Positions 16,910 to 25,890 of a stretch of 64,000 nt of DNA are shown one piece after another. The notes beneath the pieces were generated by a model. It was given only the letters and a program-made list of their open reading frames with translations, was not told the DNA's origin and made no database searches. The DNA comes from Lujinxingiaceae bacterium (lineage in GTDB: Bacteria; Myxococcota_A; Bradymonadia; Bradymonadales; Bradymonadaceae): NCBI GenBank assembly GCA_013697635.1, contig JACCWM010000148.1, positions 1 through 64,000 on the forward strand, written 5' to 3'. Made by a program: the position numbers and the translations under genes. Numbering within the stretch: the stretch's first letter is position 1; each line of letters begins with the position of its first letter.

Positions 16910-19383
16910 GCAGCGACGAGACCGCTTTATTACGTGGCCATCCGGACGAGCTTGCTGCCTTGATCCAGCGTCTCCAGGAGACCGAGCAGCGCATCGCTGA
17001 GATCACCGCAGGTCAGGTCGATGCCGTCTTGACCAGCTCGGGAAAACCTCACCTGTTGCAAAGCGCGCAGCAGAGCCTACACAGGCGCGAGGTGGAGCAG
17101 CGCGAGCTGGCCTCGGTGCAGACCGCAGTGCTCAATGCGATGCCCGCCCACATCGCGCTGCTCGATTCACAAGCGAACATCGTGGCGGTCAACGAGGCCT
17201 GGCGCCGCTTTGCGCAGGGCAACGGGTTTGCGGGCGATGCGTCAGGACTTGGGGACAACTACCTCGATGCTTGCCGCGATTCACCCGACGTCATGCAAGG
17301 CATTCGCGACGTGCTCAGCGGCGAGCGGCCACGCTTTGCCATGGAGTATCCCTGCCATGCGCCGGGCGAAAAGCGCTGGTTTCGTCTGATTACCACGCCT
17401 GTCGTCGAAGCCGATCGCCAGGGCGCGCTGGTGATGCACGTTGACATCACCGACTTGCACCAGGCCTTGCGCCGGCTGGTGCGCGGCGAGAAGCGCATCG
17501 CGCGAAGCGAGGAGCGCTTTCGCCTGGTCGCTCGCGCCTCGAGCGACGCGATCTGGGACTGGGACGTCAAGCGCGATCGCTTATGGCGCTGTGGTGGCCT
17601 GGGTGACCGATCGGGGGGCGGGGGCGACGAGCTCGAGTCCAGCCTCGCCGACTGGGTCGATAGAGTCCACCCCGAGGACAAGGCGCGACTGACAGCCGGC
17701 CTCGAGCGCACCGTGCACGGCAACGCGCTCACGTGGAAGGACGAGTATCGCTTCATCTTGACCACGGGGCACGAGGTCCGCCTCAAATGGCGTGGCTACG
17801 TGATGCGTGATGCCAACGGCGTGGCCTACCGCGTGGTGGGCGGCACCACCGATGTCACCCGCGAGCGCGCCGCCGATCAACGACTTGCCGAGCAGGCCGC
17901 GCTGCTCGATGAGGCCCGCGACGCGATCCTTGTTCGCAAGCTCGACCATACCGTCGCCTTTTGGAACCGAAGCGCCGAGCGCCTCTACGGCTGGACTGCC
18001 AGCGAGGCCATGGGCCGCTCGGTTGCCGTCCTGCTCTACGACGAGCCCACGGCATTTTTAAGTGCAACCGAGCAAGTTCTGGCCCATGGCGAGTGGAGCG
18101 GTGAGCTGAGCCAGATCTGCAAAGATGGCTCGAAAGTCGTGGTCGAAGGCCGCTGGACGCTCGTGTGTGACGACAACGGCATTCCTGACCGCATTTTGGT
18201 GATCAACACCGACATGACCGAAAAGAAGGCATTGCTGGCTCAATTTCTGCGCGCTCAGCGTATGGAGGGCATCGGTGCCCTGGCTGGCGGCATCGCCCAC
18301 GATCTCAACAACGTGCTCGCACCGATCTTGCTCAGCATCGGTCTGCTGCGCCAGCAGGCAAGCGATGACAAGACCCTCGAGACGTTGAGCGATATTGAGG
18401 CCGCCGCCCAGCGCGGCGCCGACATGGTGCGCCAGATCCTCACCTACGCTCGGGGCAGTGAGCGCGTCTATGGGGCAATCGACGTGGATCGCTCGGTCGT
18501 CGAGATCGAAAAGATCATTCGTGATAGCTTCCCCAAGAACATCGTCTTCGTGCACGAGTCTGGCTCCGATATCTGGCAGATCGATGGCGACTCGACCGAG
18601 CTCCATCAGGTGCTGCTCAATCTGTGCGTCAACGCGCGCGATGCCATGCCTCAGGGTGGCATGCTGCGTATCACGTTGGAGAACTTTTATATCGATGCCA
18701 ACTACGCTGCGATGATCGGCTCGCTCACCCAGGGGCGCCATGTGCGCATCTCGGTAACCGATACGGGCATGGGCATGCCGGCCAAGGTCATGCGCCAGAT
18801 ATTTGACCCCTTCTACACGACCAAGGCCGTTGGCAGCGGTACGGGCCTTGGTCTGGCCACGGTGGAGTCGATCGTGCGCAGTCATGCTGGAACGATCAGC
18901 GTCGAGAGCAAGCCGGGCGCCGGGACGACCTTCAATGTCTTCTTGCCGGCCAGTGCGAGCGCGCGCGTCGAGCCCGACATGGCCGAAGAGCGCGCGCTTG
19001 CGCGAGGATGTGATGAGCTCATTCTTGTCGTCGACGACGAGAGCGCAATTCGCTCGGTGACCCAACAGACGCTCGAAGCGTTTGGCTACAGGGTGATCAC
19101 GGCGGAAAATGGCGCCGATGCCATCGCGATCTTCGCTTTGCGCAAAGACGAGATCGCCGTGGTGCTCACGGACATGACCATGCCGATCATGGATGGCCCA
19201 ACGACCATCCGCGTACTCAGGCGCATGGACCCGGAGCTGATCGTCATTGCGACCAGTGGGTCGGCCAAAGCCGGTGAGCGAGTCAACGTCGCCGGCCTGG
19301 GTGCAGACCACTTTTTGGCTAAACCGTTTACGACGCAGGCGCTGTTGGACATGCTTGAGCTGATTCTGGCCAAGCGGCGCTGA
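16906..19383 (+). CDS. Three-PAS hybrid histidine kinase of the kai operon
   Basis: An 825-residue soluble hybrid kinase. The N-terminal helix (LIQRLQETEQRIAEITAGQ, then VDAVL) is a type often seen ahead of PAS sensors. PAS domains lie at about 75-185, 203-320 and 330-440. The phospho-acceptor box has His465 (GGIAHDLNNVL). The ATPase domain has NLCVNARDAM, DTGMGM and GTGLGLATV. The receiver (about 705-822) has VVDDE and an Asp in VVLTDMTMPIMDG. Its start overlaps the kaiB-like stop by 4 bp, making it the likely output or input kinase of the Kai proteins. Light or redox cofactor binding by the PAS domains cannot be judged. Confidence 0.93.
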   Translation: MSSDETALLRGHPDELAALIQRLQETEQRIAEITAGQVDAVLTSSGKPHLLQSAQQSLHRREVEQRELASVQTAVLNAMPAHIALLDSQANIVAVNEAWRRFAQGNGFAGDASGLGDNYLDACRDSPDVMQGIRDVLSGERPRFAMEYPCHAPGEKRWFRLITTPVVEADRQGALVMHVDITDLHQALRRLVRGEKRIARSEERFRLVARASSDAIWDWDVKRDRLWRCGGLGDRSGGGGDELESSLADWVDRVHPEDKARLTAGLERTVHGNALTWKDEYRFILTTGHEVRLKWRGYVMRDANGVAYRVVGGTTDVTRERAADQRLAEQAALLDEARDAILVRKLDHTVAFWNRSAERLYGWTASEAMGRSVAVLLYDEPTAFLSATEQVLAHGEWSGELSQICKDGSKVVVEGRWTLVCDDNGIPDRILVINTDMTEKKALLAQFLRAQRMEGIGALAGGIAHDLNNVLAPILLSIGLLRQQASDDKTLETLSDIEAAAQRGADMVRQILTYARGSERVYGAIDVDRSVVEIEKIIRDSFPKNIVFVHESGSDIWQIDGDSTELHQVLLNLCVNARDAMPQGGMLRITLENFYIDANYAAMIGSLTQGRHVRISVTDTGMGMPAKVMRQIFDPFYTTKAVGSGTGLGLATVESIVRSHAGTISVESKPGAGTTFNVFLPASASARVEPDMAEERALARGCDELILVVDDESAIRSVTQQTLEAFGYRVITAENGADAIAIFALRKDEIAVVLTDMTMPIMDGPTTIRVLRRMDPELIVIATSGSAKAGERVNVAGLGADHFLAKPFTTQALLDMLELILAKRR

Positions 19384-19386
19384 TCG

Positions 19387-21408
19387 CTAGGCCGAGGCTA
19401 CGCTCGCTGATGCTTTGCCAAAGGCGCGCAGTGACGTCAGGAATGCCAGGGCGTAGAAGATCGCGACGAGGATGAGCAGACTGTTGTAGCCGACAGCCAT
19501 CGACGCATACTCCAGGGTGCCGCCGACCATCACGCCCAGGATATTCCAGCCAAAGGCATGTGCCGACTTCTCGGACTCGGCAAAACTGCGGCTGAAGACC
19601 ATGTTGGCAAAAAAGATTGGCGAGAAGGTCAGGGCCACGGCAGCAATATAGCGCAGGATCAGGCTGTCGATCTGGAGCAGCGAGCGATAGGGCACCAGCC
19701 AGGCCAGCACAAGGGCTGCGGCCAGGGCCAGGTAAAGAGGCCACAAGCGCTGTGGTTTGAACACCTGGACCACAGCATTGGCAGCGAGCACGGCGACGAG
19801 CACGCCGGCAAAGACCAGCGAGTTGACCAGCCACGTTGAGCCAAAGAGCAGCGAGAATTGCACGATGCTCTTGGTCTCGAGCAGCAAGAAGGCTGCGCCC
19901 ATGAAAAAGAAGGGCCATTGCTGGTCTTGCCAGGTCTTGCGCGAGCCTGCACCGGCGACGCCCAGCGCGGTCACCAGCCAGATTCCAAGGACCAAGAAGA
20001 GGTAGAACGGCGGGATGCTGCGATCGCGCATGTAGAGAAACGGCCAGTCATCGGTGGGAAGCGGACCGGAATCCTCGACCATCGCCGCGCTCGGTGAGAG
20101 CGCCTGATGGCCAATGGCGATGATCGTCAAATTCTCCTGCTCGTTGTGCTCCATGGTCGGTCGGTGCCCGAAGATGTCCTCGAGGGTTCGTGCGATGCGC
20201 TCGACGACAAAGGGGCTGCGATAAAAGTTGTAGAGCACGATCATACCGTCGGGAGCCAGGCGCTCGCGGGCGGCTTCAAACGACTCGCGGGTAAACAAAA
20301 AGGACTCGAGTCGCAGGCTCGACTGGCTGGAGAGCAGGGCGATCGAGTCGGGAAGCGCGAAGACGATCATATCGTAGCGCTTGTCCGAGGTCTCGAGCAC
20401 CTGGCGGCCGTCGTTGATGATCAGGTTGACCCGCGGATCGTGATAAGGGCGATCGTGGTGCCACTTGCGCCCGAGCTCGACGATCACCGGATCGATCTCG
20501 ACGGCGTCGACCTGAGCGACTCCGTGGGCGAGCGCATAGGCGACGTCGGTGCCCGAGCCCGCACCGATGACCAGGATCTGCTCTGGGCCGCGGCCCACCG
20601 CCTCGCCATAGATGCGGTAAGGCGCGAGATACATGTCCAATTGCAGCTCGACGGGCACCATGAACTGATGGGGCACGCGGTTGGCCGTGACGTTGACCAC
20701 CTTCTCGACGTTTTGGTAGGTCGACAGCATCTGGTAGGGCGACCAGCGCACCTCGAGCGCACGCGTGTCGCGATGCGTCGCCCAGGCCATCGCCACCATG
20801 CCCAGACAACCGATCAGCACCAGGCGGCGAACCTGACCGCCCTGGCGCCAGAACAAAGCGGCAAAGACCACACTGATCAGCGCAAACCAGACGAACGACG
20901 GAACCTGAAGAAAGGATATGGCCGTAAAAAGCGCGATGCCAAAGAGTGAACCCGAGATATCGATCGTGTAGGCGACCAGCGGCTTGAACGATGAAAAACA
21001 GCGCCCAATGGCCTGGCCGAAGGTCGCGAATATCCCCACAGTGCCCACAAAGATTGCGCCCAATACCACCGGCCAGGGGATCAGCGACTCGCTCATCTGA
21101 TCGGCGCCGAAGTAGACCACGTGCGCGTGGTTCGGTAGCCCGATTTCTGTATAGGAGACCGTGGCCAGCGCCAGGAGCATGGCCGTGACCACCGGCGCCC
21201 AGTTCAATAAATTCTGGCGGCGCTCGGTGAGCAGGAATCCCAGCCCCAGGCCGAGAAAACAGGCCAACAACACGAAATTCGAAAAGTATCCAAGGTAGAT
21301 GACGTTTGCGCTCATCCATCGGATCAGCGCAAGCTCGAGGAACAGGCTCAGCGCAGCGAGCGTAAAGAGCCGTGCGCCAGGTTTTTCCAGGCTGGTAAGT
21401 AAGTTCAT
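19387..21408 (-). CDS. Polytopic membrane protein with central spermidine-synthase-like domain
   Basis: A 673-residue protein. I chose MNLLTSLEKPG as start because the upstream extension is polar and has no family character. Seven or so membrane helices are followed by a Rossmann SAM-type domain (VIGAGSGTDVAYALA, VDAVEIDPVIVELG, INDGRQVLE), then more helices to the C-terminus. The motif where aminopropyltransferases carry catalytic Asp reads VFALPDS, lacking the first Asp, so polyamine synthesis is doubtful. It converges with the kai-operon kinase, with 3 bp between stop codons. Confidence 0.82.
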   Translation of the reverse strand: MNLLTSLEKPGARLFTLAALSLFLELALIRWMSANVIYLGYFSNFVLLACFLGLGLGFLLTERRQNLLNWAPVVTAMLLALATVSYTEIGLPNHAHVVYFGADQMSESLIPWPVVLGAIFVGTVGIFATFGQAIGRCFSSFKPLVAYTIDISGSLFGIALFTAISFLQVPSFVWFALISVVFAALFWRQGGQVRRLVLIGCLGMVAMAWATHRDTRALEVRWSPYQMLSTYQNVEKVVNVTANRVPHQFMVPVELQLDMYLAPYRIYGEAVGRGPEQILVIGAGSGTDVAYALAHGVAQVDAVEIDPVIVELGRKWHHDRPYHDPRVNLIINDGRQVLETSDKRYDMIVFALPDSIALLSSQSSLRLESFLFTRESFEAARERLAPDGMIVLYNFYRSPFVVERIARTLEDIFGHRPTMEHNEQENLTIIAIGHQALSPSAAMVEDSGPLPTDDWPFLYMRDRSIPPFYLFLVLGIWLVTALGVAGAGSRKTWQDQQWPFFFMGAAFLLLETKSIVQFSLLFGSTWLVNSLVFAGVLVAVLAANAVVQVFKPQRLWPLYLALAAALVLAWLVPYRSLLQIDSLILRYIAAVALTFSPIFFANMVFSRSFAESEKSAHAFGWNILGVMVGGTLEYASMAVGYNSLLILVAIFYALAFLTSLRAFGKASASVASA

Positions 21409-21476
21409 CGGAAATGACTGCTCATGATGTGGGCGAGGTGACCTGTTTGACCAGGCCAGAAAAAATATCACAGCTT

Positions 21477-21502
21477 GAGCACAGTGGAAACCACTTGTGC
21501 TC
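21477..21502. promoter_or_regulatory. Imperfect inverted repeat, candidate operator
   Basis: GAGCACAGTGG and CCACTTGTGCTC form an 11-bp inverted repeat with a 3-base centre and one extra T. It sits in the divergent region (21409-21681) between the membrane SpeE-like gene and the two-PAS hybrid kinase. The rest of that 273-bp region shows no clear promoter. Confidence 0.35.
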
Positions 21503-21681
21503 TACATAGCGGCCGAGTTCAAACGCTGGTTGAGCGGGGCGGTGGAGGCGGTGGAACGTGCAGCACTTCCCACGTGTTTCATTATTTGCTCGAGATCTCG
21601 AATGTGCGAGAATGCTACAGTCCGCCAACAAGTGCTCGAATTGCTCACCACCAACATATCCTTATCAACGTTGACGATCGC

Positions 21682-23568
21682 ATGAGCGATGATGCAACAA
21701 AGCCATTGGTTCAGGGGGCAAAGGAGGCAGAGCTTATCGAGCTTCGCCGGGTCGAGCAGCGCCTTGCCAGGGCGCTGGACGCCATCTCCGATGCCTTCAT
21801 CTGCCTCGATCATGGCTGGCGCCTGAGACAGGTCAACCGCGCCGCCGAGCAAATGCTTCAAAGCCCCATGAGCGCGCTGCTTGGCCAGGTACTCTGGGAT
21901 GTTTTGCCCGTGGTGCTTGGCACGAACTTTGAGCGCCAGTGCCGGCGCGCGCTCGAGAGTGGCGAGCAGGCAAGCTTCGAAGCACAGTTTGTGCCGCTGG
22001 GATTGTGGGTGAACGCCCAACTTTGTCCCACCGAGGAGGGGCTCGAGATCTACCTTCGCGACATGAGCGCCCAGCGCGAAGCCGAGCGCAAGCGCCACGA
22101 GAGCGACGAGCGCTTTCGAATCGTCGCCAGCGCGACCAGCGACGCGATTTGGGATTGGGATTTGAAAAACGACGTGTTGTGGAGGGCCAAGGGCAAGGAG
22201 GATGAGTCGGAAGTCAGCCTGAGCGCCTGGACCCAGAACGTGCACCCAGACGACAAAGATCGCTTCTGGAGCGGCCTTCGCAGCGCGATTGCGGGCAACG
22301 GAACGCATTGGAGCGACGAGTACCGCTACAGGGATTTGGCGGGGGACAACTACGTGCTCGTAAGCCGCGGTTTCATCATGCGCGATGCTCAAGGCGTCGC
22401 CTATCGCGTGCTTGGCGGCACCACCGACGTGACCCGCGAGCGCGAGGCCGACCGCCGGCTTGCCGAGCAGGCCGCCCTGCTCCTGCAGGCCGAGCGCATG
22501 GAGGGTATCGGCACTCTGGCCGGCGGCATCGCCCACGATCTCAACAACATTTTGGCCCCGATCTTGCTCAGCATGGAGTTGTTGCGCATGCAGGACCATG
22601 ACGAGGTGACGCGTGAGACACTTGCCAGTGTCGAGGCTGCCGCGCATCGCGGAGCCGACATGGTGCGCCAGATCCTCACTTATGCCCGTGGCACGGAGCG
22701 CGTGAGCGGCGCGGTCGACGTGCGCCAGGCAATCCTCGAGATCGAAAAGGTCTTGCGCGACAGTCTGCCCAAAAACATCGCGCTGACCTGCGCCATCGAA
22801 GCTGAAATCTGGGCGGTGTGCTGCGATGCGACCCAGCTTCATCGGGTGTTGCTCAATCTGAGCGTCAACGCGCGCGATGCCATGGCTGACGGCGGCACGT
22901 TGCATATCAAGGCTGAGAATATGTGCGTGGCGTCCAAACGCCATGTCCAGATTTCGGTCAGCGACTCAGGCCTGGGCATGACCCCAAAAGTCGTGCGCCA
23001 GATCTTCGATCCGTTCTTCACCACCAAAGAGATTGGCAGCGGTACGGGGCTGGGCCTGTCGACGGTGGACTCGATCGTACGCAGCCACGGCGGCAGGATC
23101 AACGTCGACAGCACGCCCGGAGCGGGCACGACGTTCAAGGTCTTGATGCCGGCCCTTGACACTGAGGTGCCCAAGCGTCACCGCACAAAATCGAAAGTCG
23201 AGCATGGCCGTGGTGAGCTCGTCCTGCTCGTCGATGATGATGAATCGATCCGCCTGGTCACCACCCAGATCCTCGAGGTCTACAACTACCGCGTGGTCAG
23301 CGCCGTGCACGGGGCCGATGCACTTGAGGTCTTCGCGCGGCGCGGGGCCGAGATCGCTGTGGTTTTAACCGATATGATGATGCCGGTCATGGACGGCCCG
23401 GCGGCCATTCGAGCGCTCAAAGCCCTTCGCCCCGAGCTGGCGATCATCGCCACCAGCGGCTTGAGTACGGCGGAGCATGCTTTTGCCGCCGGCGCTGACG
23501 AATTTCTGCCCAAGCCTTTCAACCCGCCGACGCTGCTCGCCATGCTGCACCGTATCCTCAATCCGTAG
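21682..23568 (+). CDS. Two-PAS hybrid histidine kinase with receiver
   Basis: A 628-residue hybrid kinase read from MSDDATKPL; an upstream frame to 21475 is Gly/Cys-rich leader without domain character. PAS domains are at about 28-130 and 143-255. The acceptor is His285 (GGIAHDLNNIL), the ATPase domain has NLSVNARDAM and GTGLGLSTV, and the C-terminal receiver has VVLTDMMMPVMDG. Blocks such as SDAIWDWD and GGTTDVTRE are shared almost verbatim with the kai-operon kinase, from which it differs by lacking the third PAS. Divergent from one SpeE-like membrane gene and followed 78 bp later by another. Confidence 0.92.
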   Translation: MSDDATKPLVQGAKEAELIELRRVEQRLARALDAISDAFICLDHGWRLRQVNRAAEQMLQSPMSALLGQVLWDVLPVVLGTNFERQCRRALESGEQASFEAQFVPLGLWVNAQLCPTEEGLEIYLRDMSAQREAERKRHESDERFRIVASATSDAIWDWDLKNDVLWRAKGKEDESEVSLSAWTQNVHPDDKDRFWSGLRSAIAGNGTHWSDEYRYRDLAGDNYVLVSRGFIMRDAQGVAYRVLGGTTDVTREREADRRLAEQAALLLQAERMEGIGTLAGGIAHDLNNILAPILLSMELLRMQDHDEVTRETLASVEAAAHRGADMVRQILTYARGTERVSGAVDVRQAILEIEKVLRDSLPKNIALTCAIEAEIWAVCCDATQLHRVLLNLSVNARDAMADGGTLHIKAENMCVASKRHVQISVSDSGLGMTPKVVRQIFDPFFTTKEIGSGTGLGLSTVDSIVRSHGGRINVDSTPGAGTTFKVLMPALDTEVPKRHRTKSKVEHGRGELVLLVDDDESIRLVTTQILEVYNYRVVSAVHGADALEVFARRGAEIAVVLTDMMMPVMDGPAAIRALKALRPELAIIATSGLSTAEHAFAAGADEFLPKPFNPPTLLAMLHRILNP

Positions 23569-23646
23569 GCCGCCTTTTCATCGTCTCTCTTGTGGGCTAT
23601 TGTGGCGGCAATGGACGTCGCACTTACCTGACAAAGAGGAAGTTTC

Positions 23647-25890
23647 ATGGTTCACGGCTTGATTCACCAGGCGCGCCACAGTGCTGTGATCATCAAGGTC
23701 TTCACGCTGACGCTGTTTCTGAGCGCGTTGTTGTTGTTTCTGGTGCAGCCGATGGTCGCCAAGATGATCCTGCCCACGCTCGGGGGCAGCTCATCGGTGT
23801 GGAACACGTGCATGGTCTTCTTTCAAGCCATGCTGCTGATCGGCTATTTGTATGCACACATGCTCGCGCGCGTCAGGCGCGTCAGCGTGCAGGTTGCAAC
23901 ACATCTGGGCCTTGTCGCTGCGGCCTTGATATTTTTGCCGATCACGCTGGCCACGGGCCGTCCCCCCGTGGAAGCGAGCCCGACGGGCTGGTTGCTCTTT
24001 GAGCTCTTTGGCGGTGTGGGCTTTCCGTTTTTCGTGATCGCCTCGAGCGCCCCGCTGTTTCAGTCCTGGTTTACGCGCACCGGCCATCCCCACCGCGAGG
24101 ATCCCTACTACCTCTATGCCGCGAGCAACGCCGGCAGCCTGACGGCGCTGCTCGCCTATCCGACGATTGTCGAGCCGGCTTTGCGCCTTGGCAGCCAGAG
24201 CTGGGCCTGGGCGGGCGGCTTCGTGCTGCTCGGCGTCCTCGCTGGCGTTTGCGGCATGCTCGCCTTCAAGGGCGGTGGCGAAGCTGGCGCGATCACCGAG
24301 TCGCCCACTGCCAGCGAGCCGGCGCCGCCCTTGCGCCGAATTTTGTACTGGTTGTGGTGTGCGTTCGTGCCGTCGAGCCTGTTGCTCGGCGTGACGACCT
24401 ACATGACGACCGACATCGCCTCGGTGCCCCTGCTCTGGGTGATTCCGCTCGCGCTCTATCTGTTGACCTTCATCTTCGTCTTTGCCCGCCGCCAGGTGCT
24501 GCCCCACCAGTGGGTGGGCCGCGCGGTGATGATCGCCCTGGTGGCGCTCGTCGTGATGATCTTCATGGCGCCGTCCAAGACGACGGGCCTTGCGATCGTG
24601 CTTCATCCTCTGGCGTTTTTTTTGATCGCCATGCTTTTTCACGGCGAGCTTGCGCGCACTCGCCCGGCTGCGCGCTATTTGACCGGCTTTTATCTGTGGA
24701 TGTCGGTCGGCGGCGTTTTGGGCGGCATCTTCAATGCCCTGCTCGCGCCGCTGCTCTTCAATTCGCTTTGGGAGTACACCTTCGTCATGGGTCTGGCGAT
24801 TCTGACCCTGCCAACGGGCATGCTGCTATGGCGCGAGTTCTCGCTCCCAAAGGCCGCCGCTGTGGTGCTGGCGAGCACGGCCCTGGCGCTGGGCACGAGC
24901 GTGGTGTTCTGGTCAGGCCACGCCCAGATGGTCGAGAAGGGCACGATCGTGGTCTTGCTCGGCCTGCTCGTCTCGGCGCTGAGCGTGCGGGGCAATCCGC
25001 GCCACGCGATCATCATCTTGCTCGCGGCGACCTGGGCGCTGCCGGCGGCCATGGAGCACTTCGGCACAAGCGACGAGAACGATCCGGTGCTCTATCAGAC
25101 CCGCAACCACTTCGGTGTGCACCGCGTCGTTCAGCTCGAAGACCAGCAACTGCGCGCGATCTTTCACGGCCTGACCAATCATGGTCAGCAAAGCCTTCGG
25201 CCCGAAGGCCGCCGCGTTGCCAGCGCCTATCACCACCCCGACGGCCCGCTGGGCGAGGTGTTTCGTGAACTGGAGACGCGAGACGGCCTCTCAGACGTCG
25301 CCGTAACCGGGCTCGGGGCGGGCGCGATCGCCGCCTACGTGCAGCCCGGACAAAAGATGGTCTTCTACGAGATCGATCCGGCCGTGGTCTCGATCGCGAC
25401 CAACGCCGAGTACTTCACCTACCTCTCGGACTGCGGCCTGGCCTGCTCGATCGTTCTCGGAGACGCGCGCCTCACCCTGGAGGACGCCCCTGATGGCGCC
25501 TACGGCCTGCTCGTCTTGGACGCCTACAGCTCCGGCTCGGTGCCCGTGCACCTGCTCACCCGCGAAGCCTTGCAAGTCTACCTGCAAAAGCTCGCGCCCG
25601 GCGGCCTGCTCGCCTTCAACGTCTCCAACCAGCACCTTGATTTCAGGCCGGTGCTGGGAAATCTGGCGGCCGATGCCAACGTCGTCGGCCTGATCAAATT
25701 TTTCCGCCCGCCCAAGGACGTCGTCTCCGACGTCAAGCCTTCGATCTGGGCCGTGCTGGCCCGCGAATCCGCAGATCTTGGTCAACTCGCCGGTGGTGAA
25801 GGCTGGCATGCGCTCGAGGCCAACCCCAAGAAATCGTTGTGGACCGATGATTTCTCCAACATCATCGAAGCGTATCGCTGGAGCAAATGA
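23647..25890 (+). CDS. Membrane transporter-like protein fused to spermidine-synthase-like domain
   Basis: A 747-residue fusion. About ten or more membrane helices occupy residues 15-470, and a SAM-type Rossmann domain follows (TGLGAGAIAAYV, VFYEIDPAVVSIA, VLGDARLTLED). It retains GDAR and LVLDAYSSGSVPVHLLT, closer to functional aminopropyltransferases than the other copy at 19.4-21.4 kb. The substrate is unknown; such fusions are usually annotated only as spermidine synthase-like. GAGGA lies just upstream of the ATG. Its stop overlaps the priA start by 4 bp (ATGA). Confidence 0.85.
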   Translation: MVHGLIHQARHSAVIIKVFTLTLFLSALLLFLVQPMVAKMILPTLGGSSSVWNTCMVFFQAMLLIGYLYAHMLARVRRVSVQVATHLGLVAAALIFLPITLATGRPPVEASPTGWLLFELFGGVGFPFFVIASSAPLFQSWFTRTGHPHREDPYYLYAASNAGSLTALLAYPTIVEPALRLGSQSWAWAGGFVLLGVLAGVCGMLAFKGGGEAGAITESPTASEPAPPLRRILYWLWCAFVPSSLLLGVTTYMTTDIASVPLLWVIPLALYLLTFIFVFARRQVLPHQWVGRAVMIALVALVVMIFMAPSKTTGLAIVLHPLAFFLIAMLFHGELARTRPAARYLTGFYLWMSVGGVLGGIFNALLAPLLFNSLWEYTFVMGLAILTLPTGMLLWREFSLPKAAAVVLASTALALGTSVVFWSGHAQMVEKGTIVVLLGLLVSALSVRGNPRHAIIILLAATWALPAAMEHFGTSDENDPVLYQTRNHFGVHRVVQLEDQQLRAIFHGLTNHGQQSLRPEGRRVASAYHHPDGPLGEVFRELETRDGLSDVAVTGLGAGAIAAYVQPGQKMVFYEIDPAVVSIATNAEYFTYLSDCGLACSIVLGDARLTLEDAPDGAYGLLVLDAYSSGSVPVHLLTREALQVYLQKLAPGGLLAFNVSNQHLDFRPVLGNLAADANVVGLIKFFRPPKDVVSDVKPSIWAVLARESADLGQLAGGEGWHALEANPKKSLWTDDFSNIIEAYRWSK

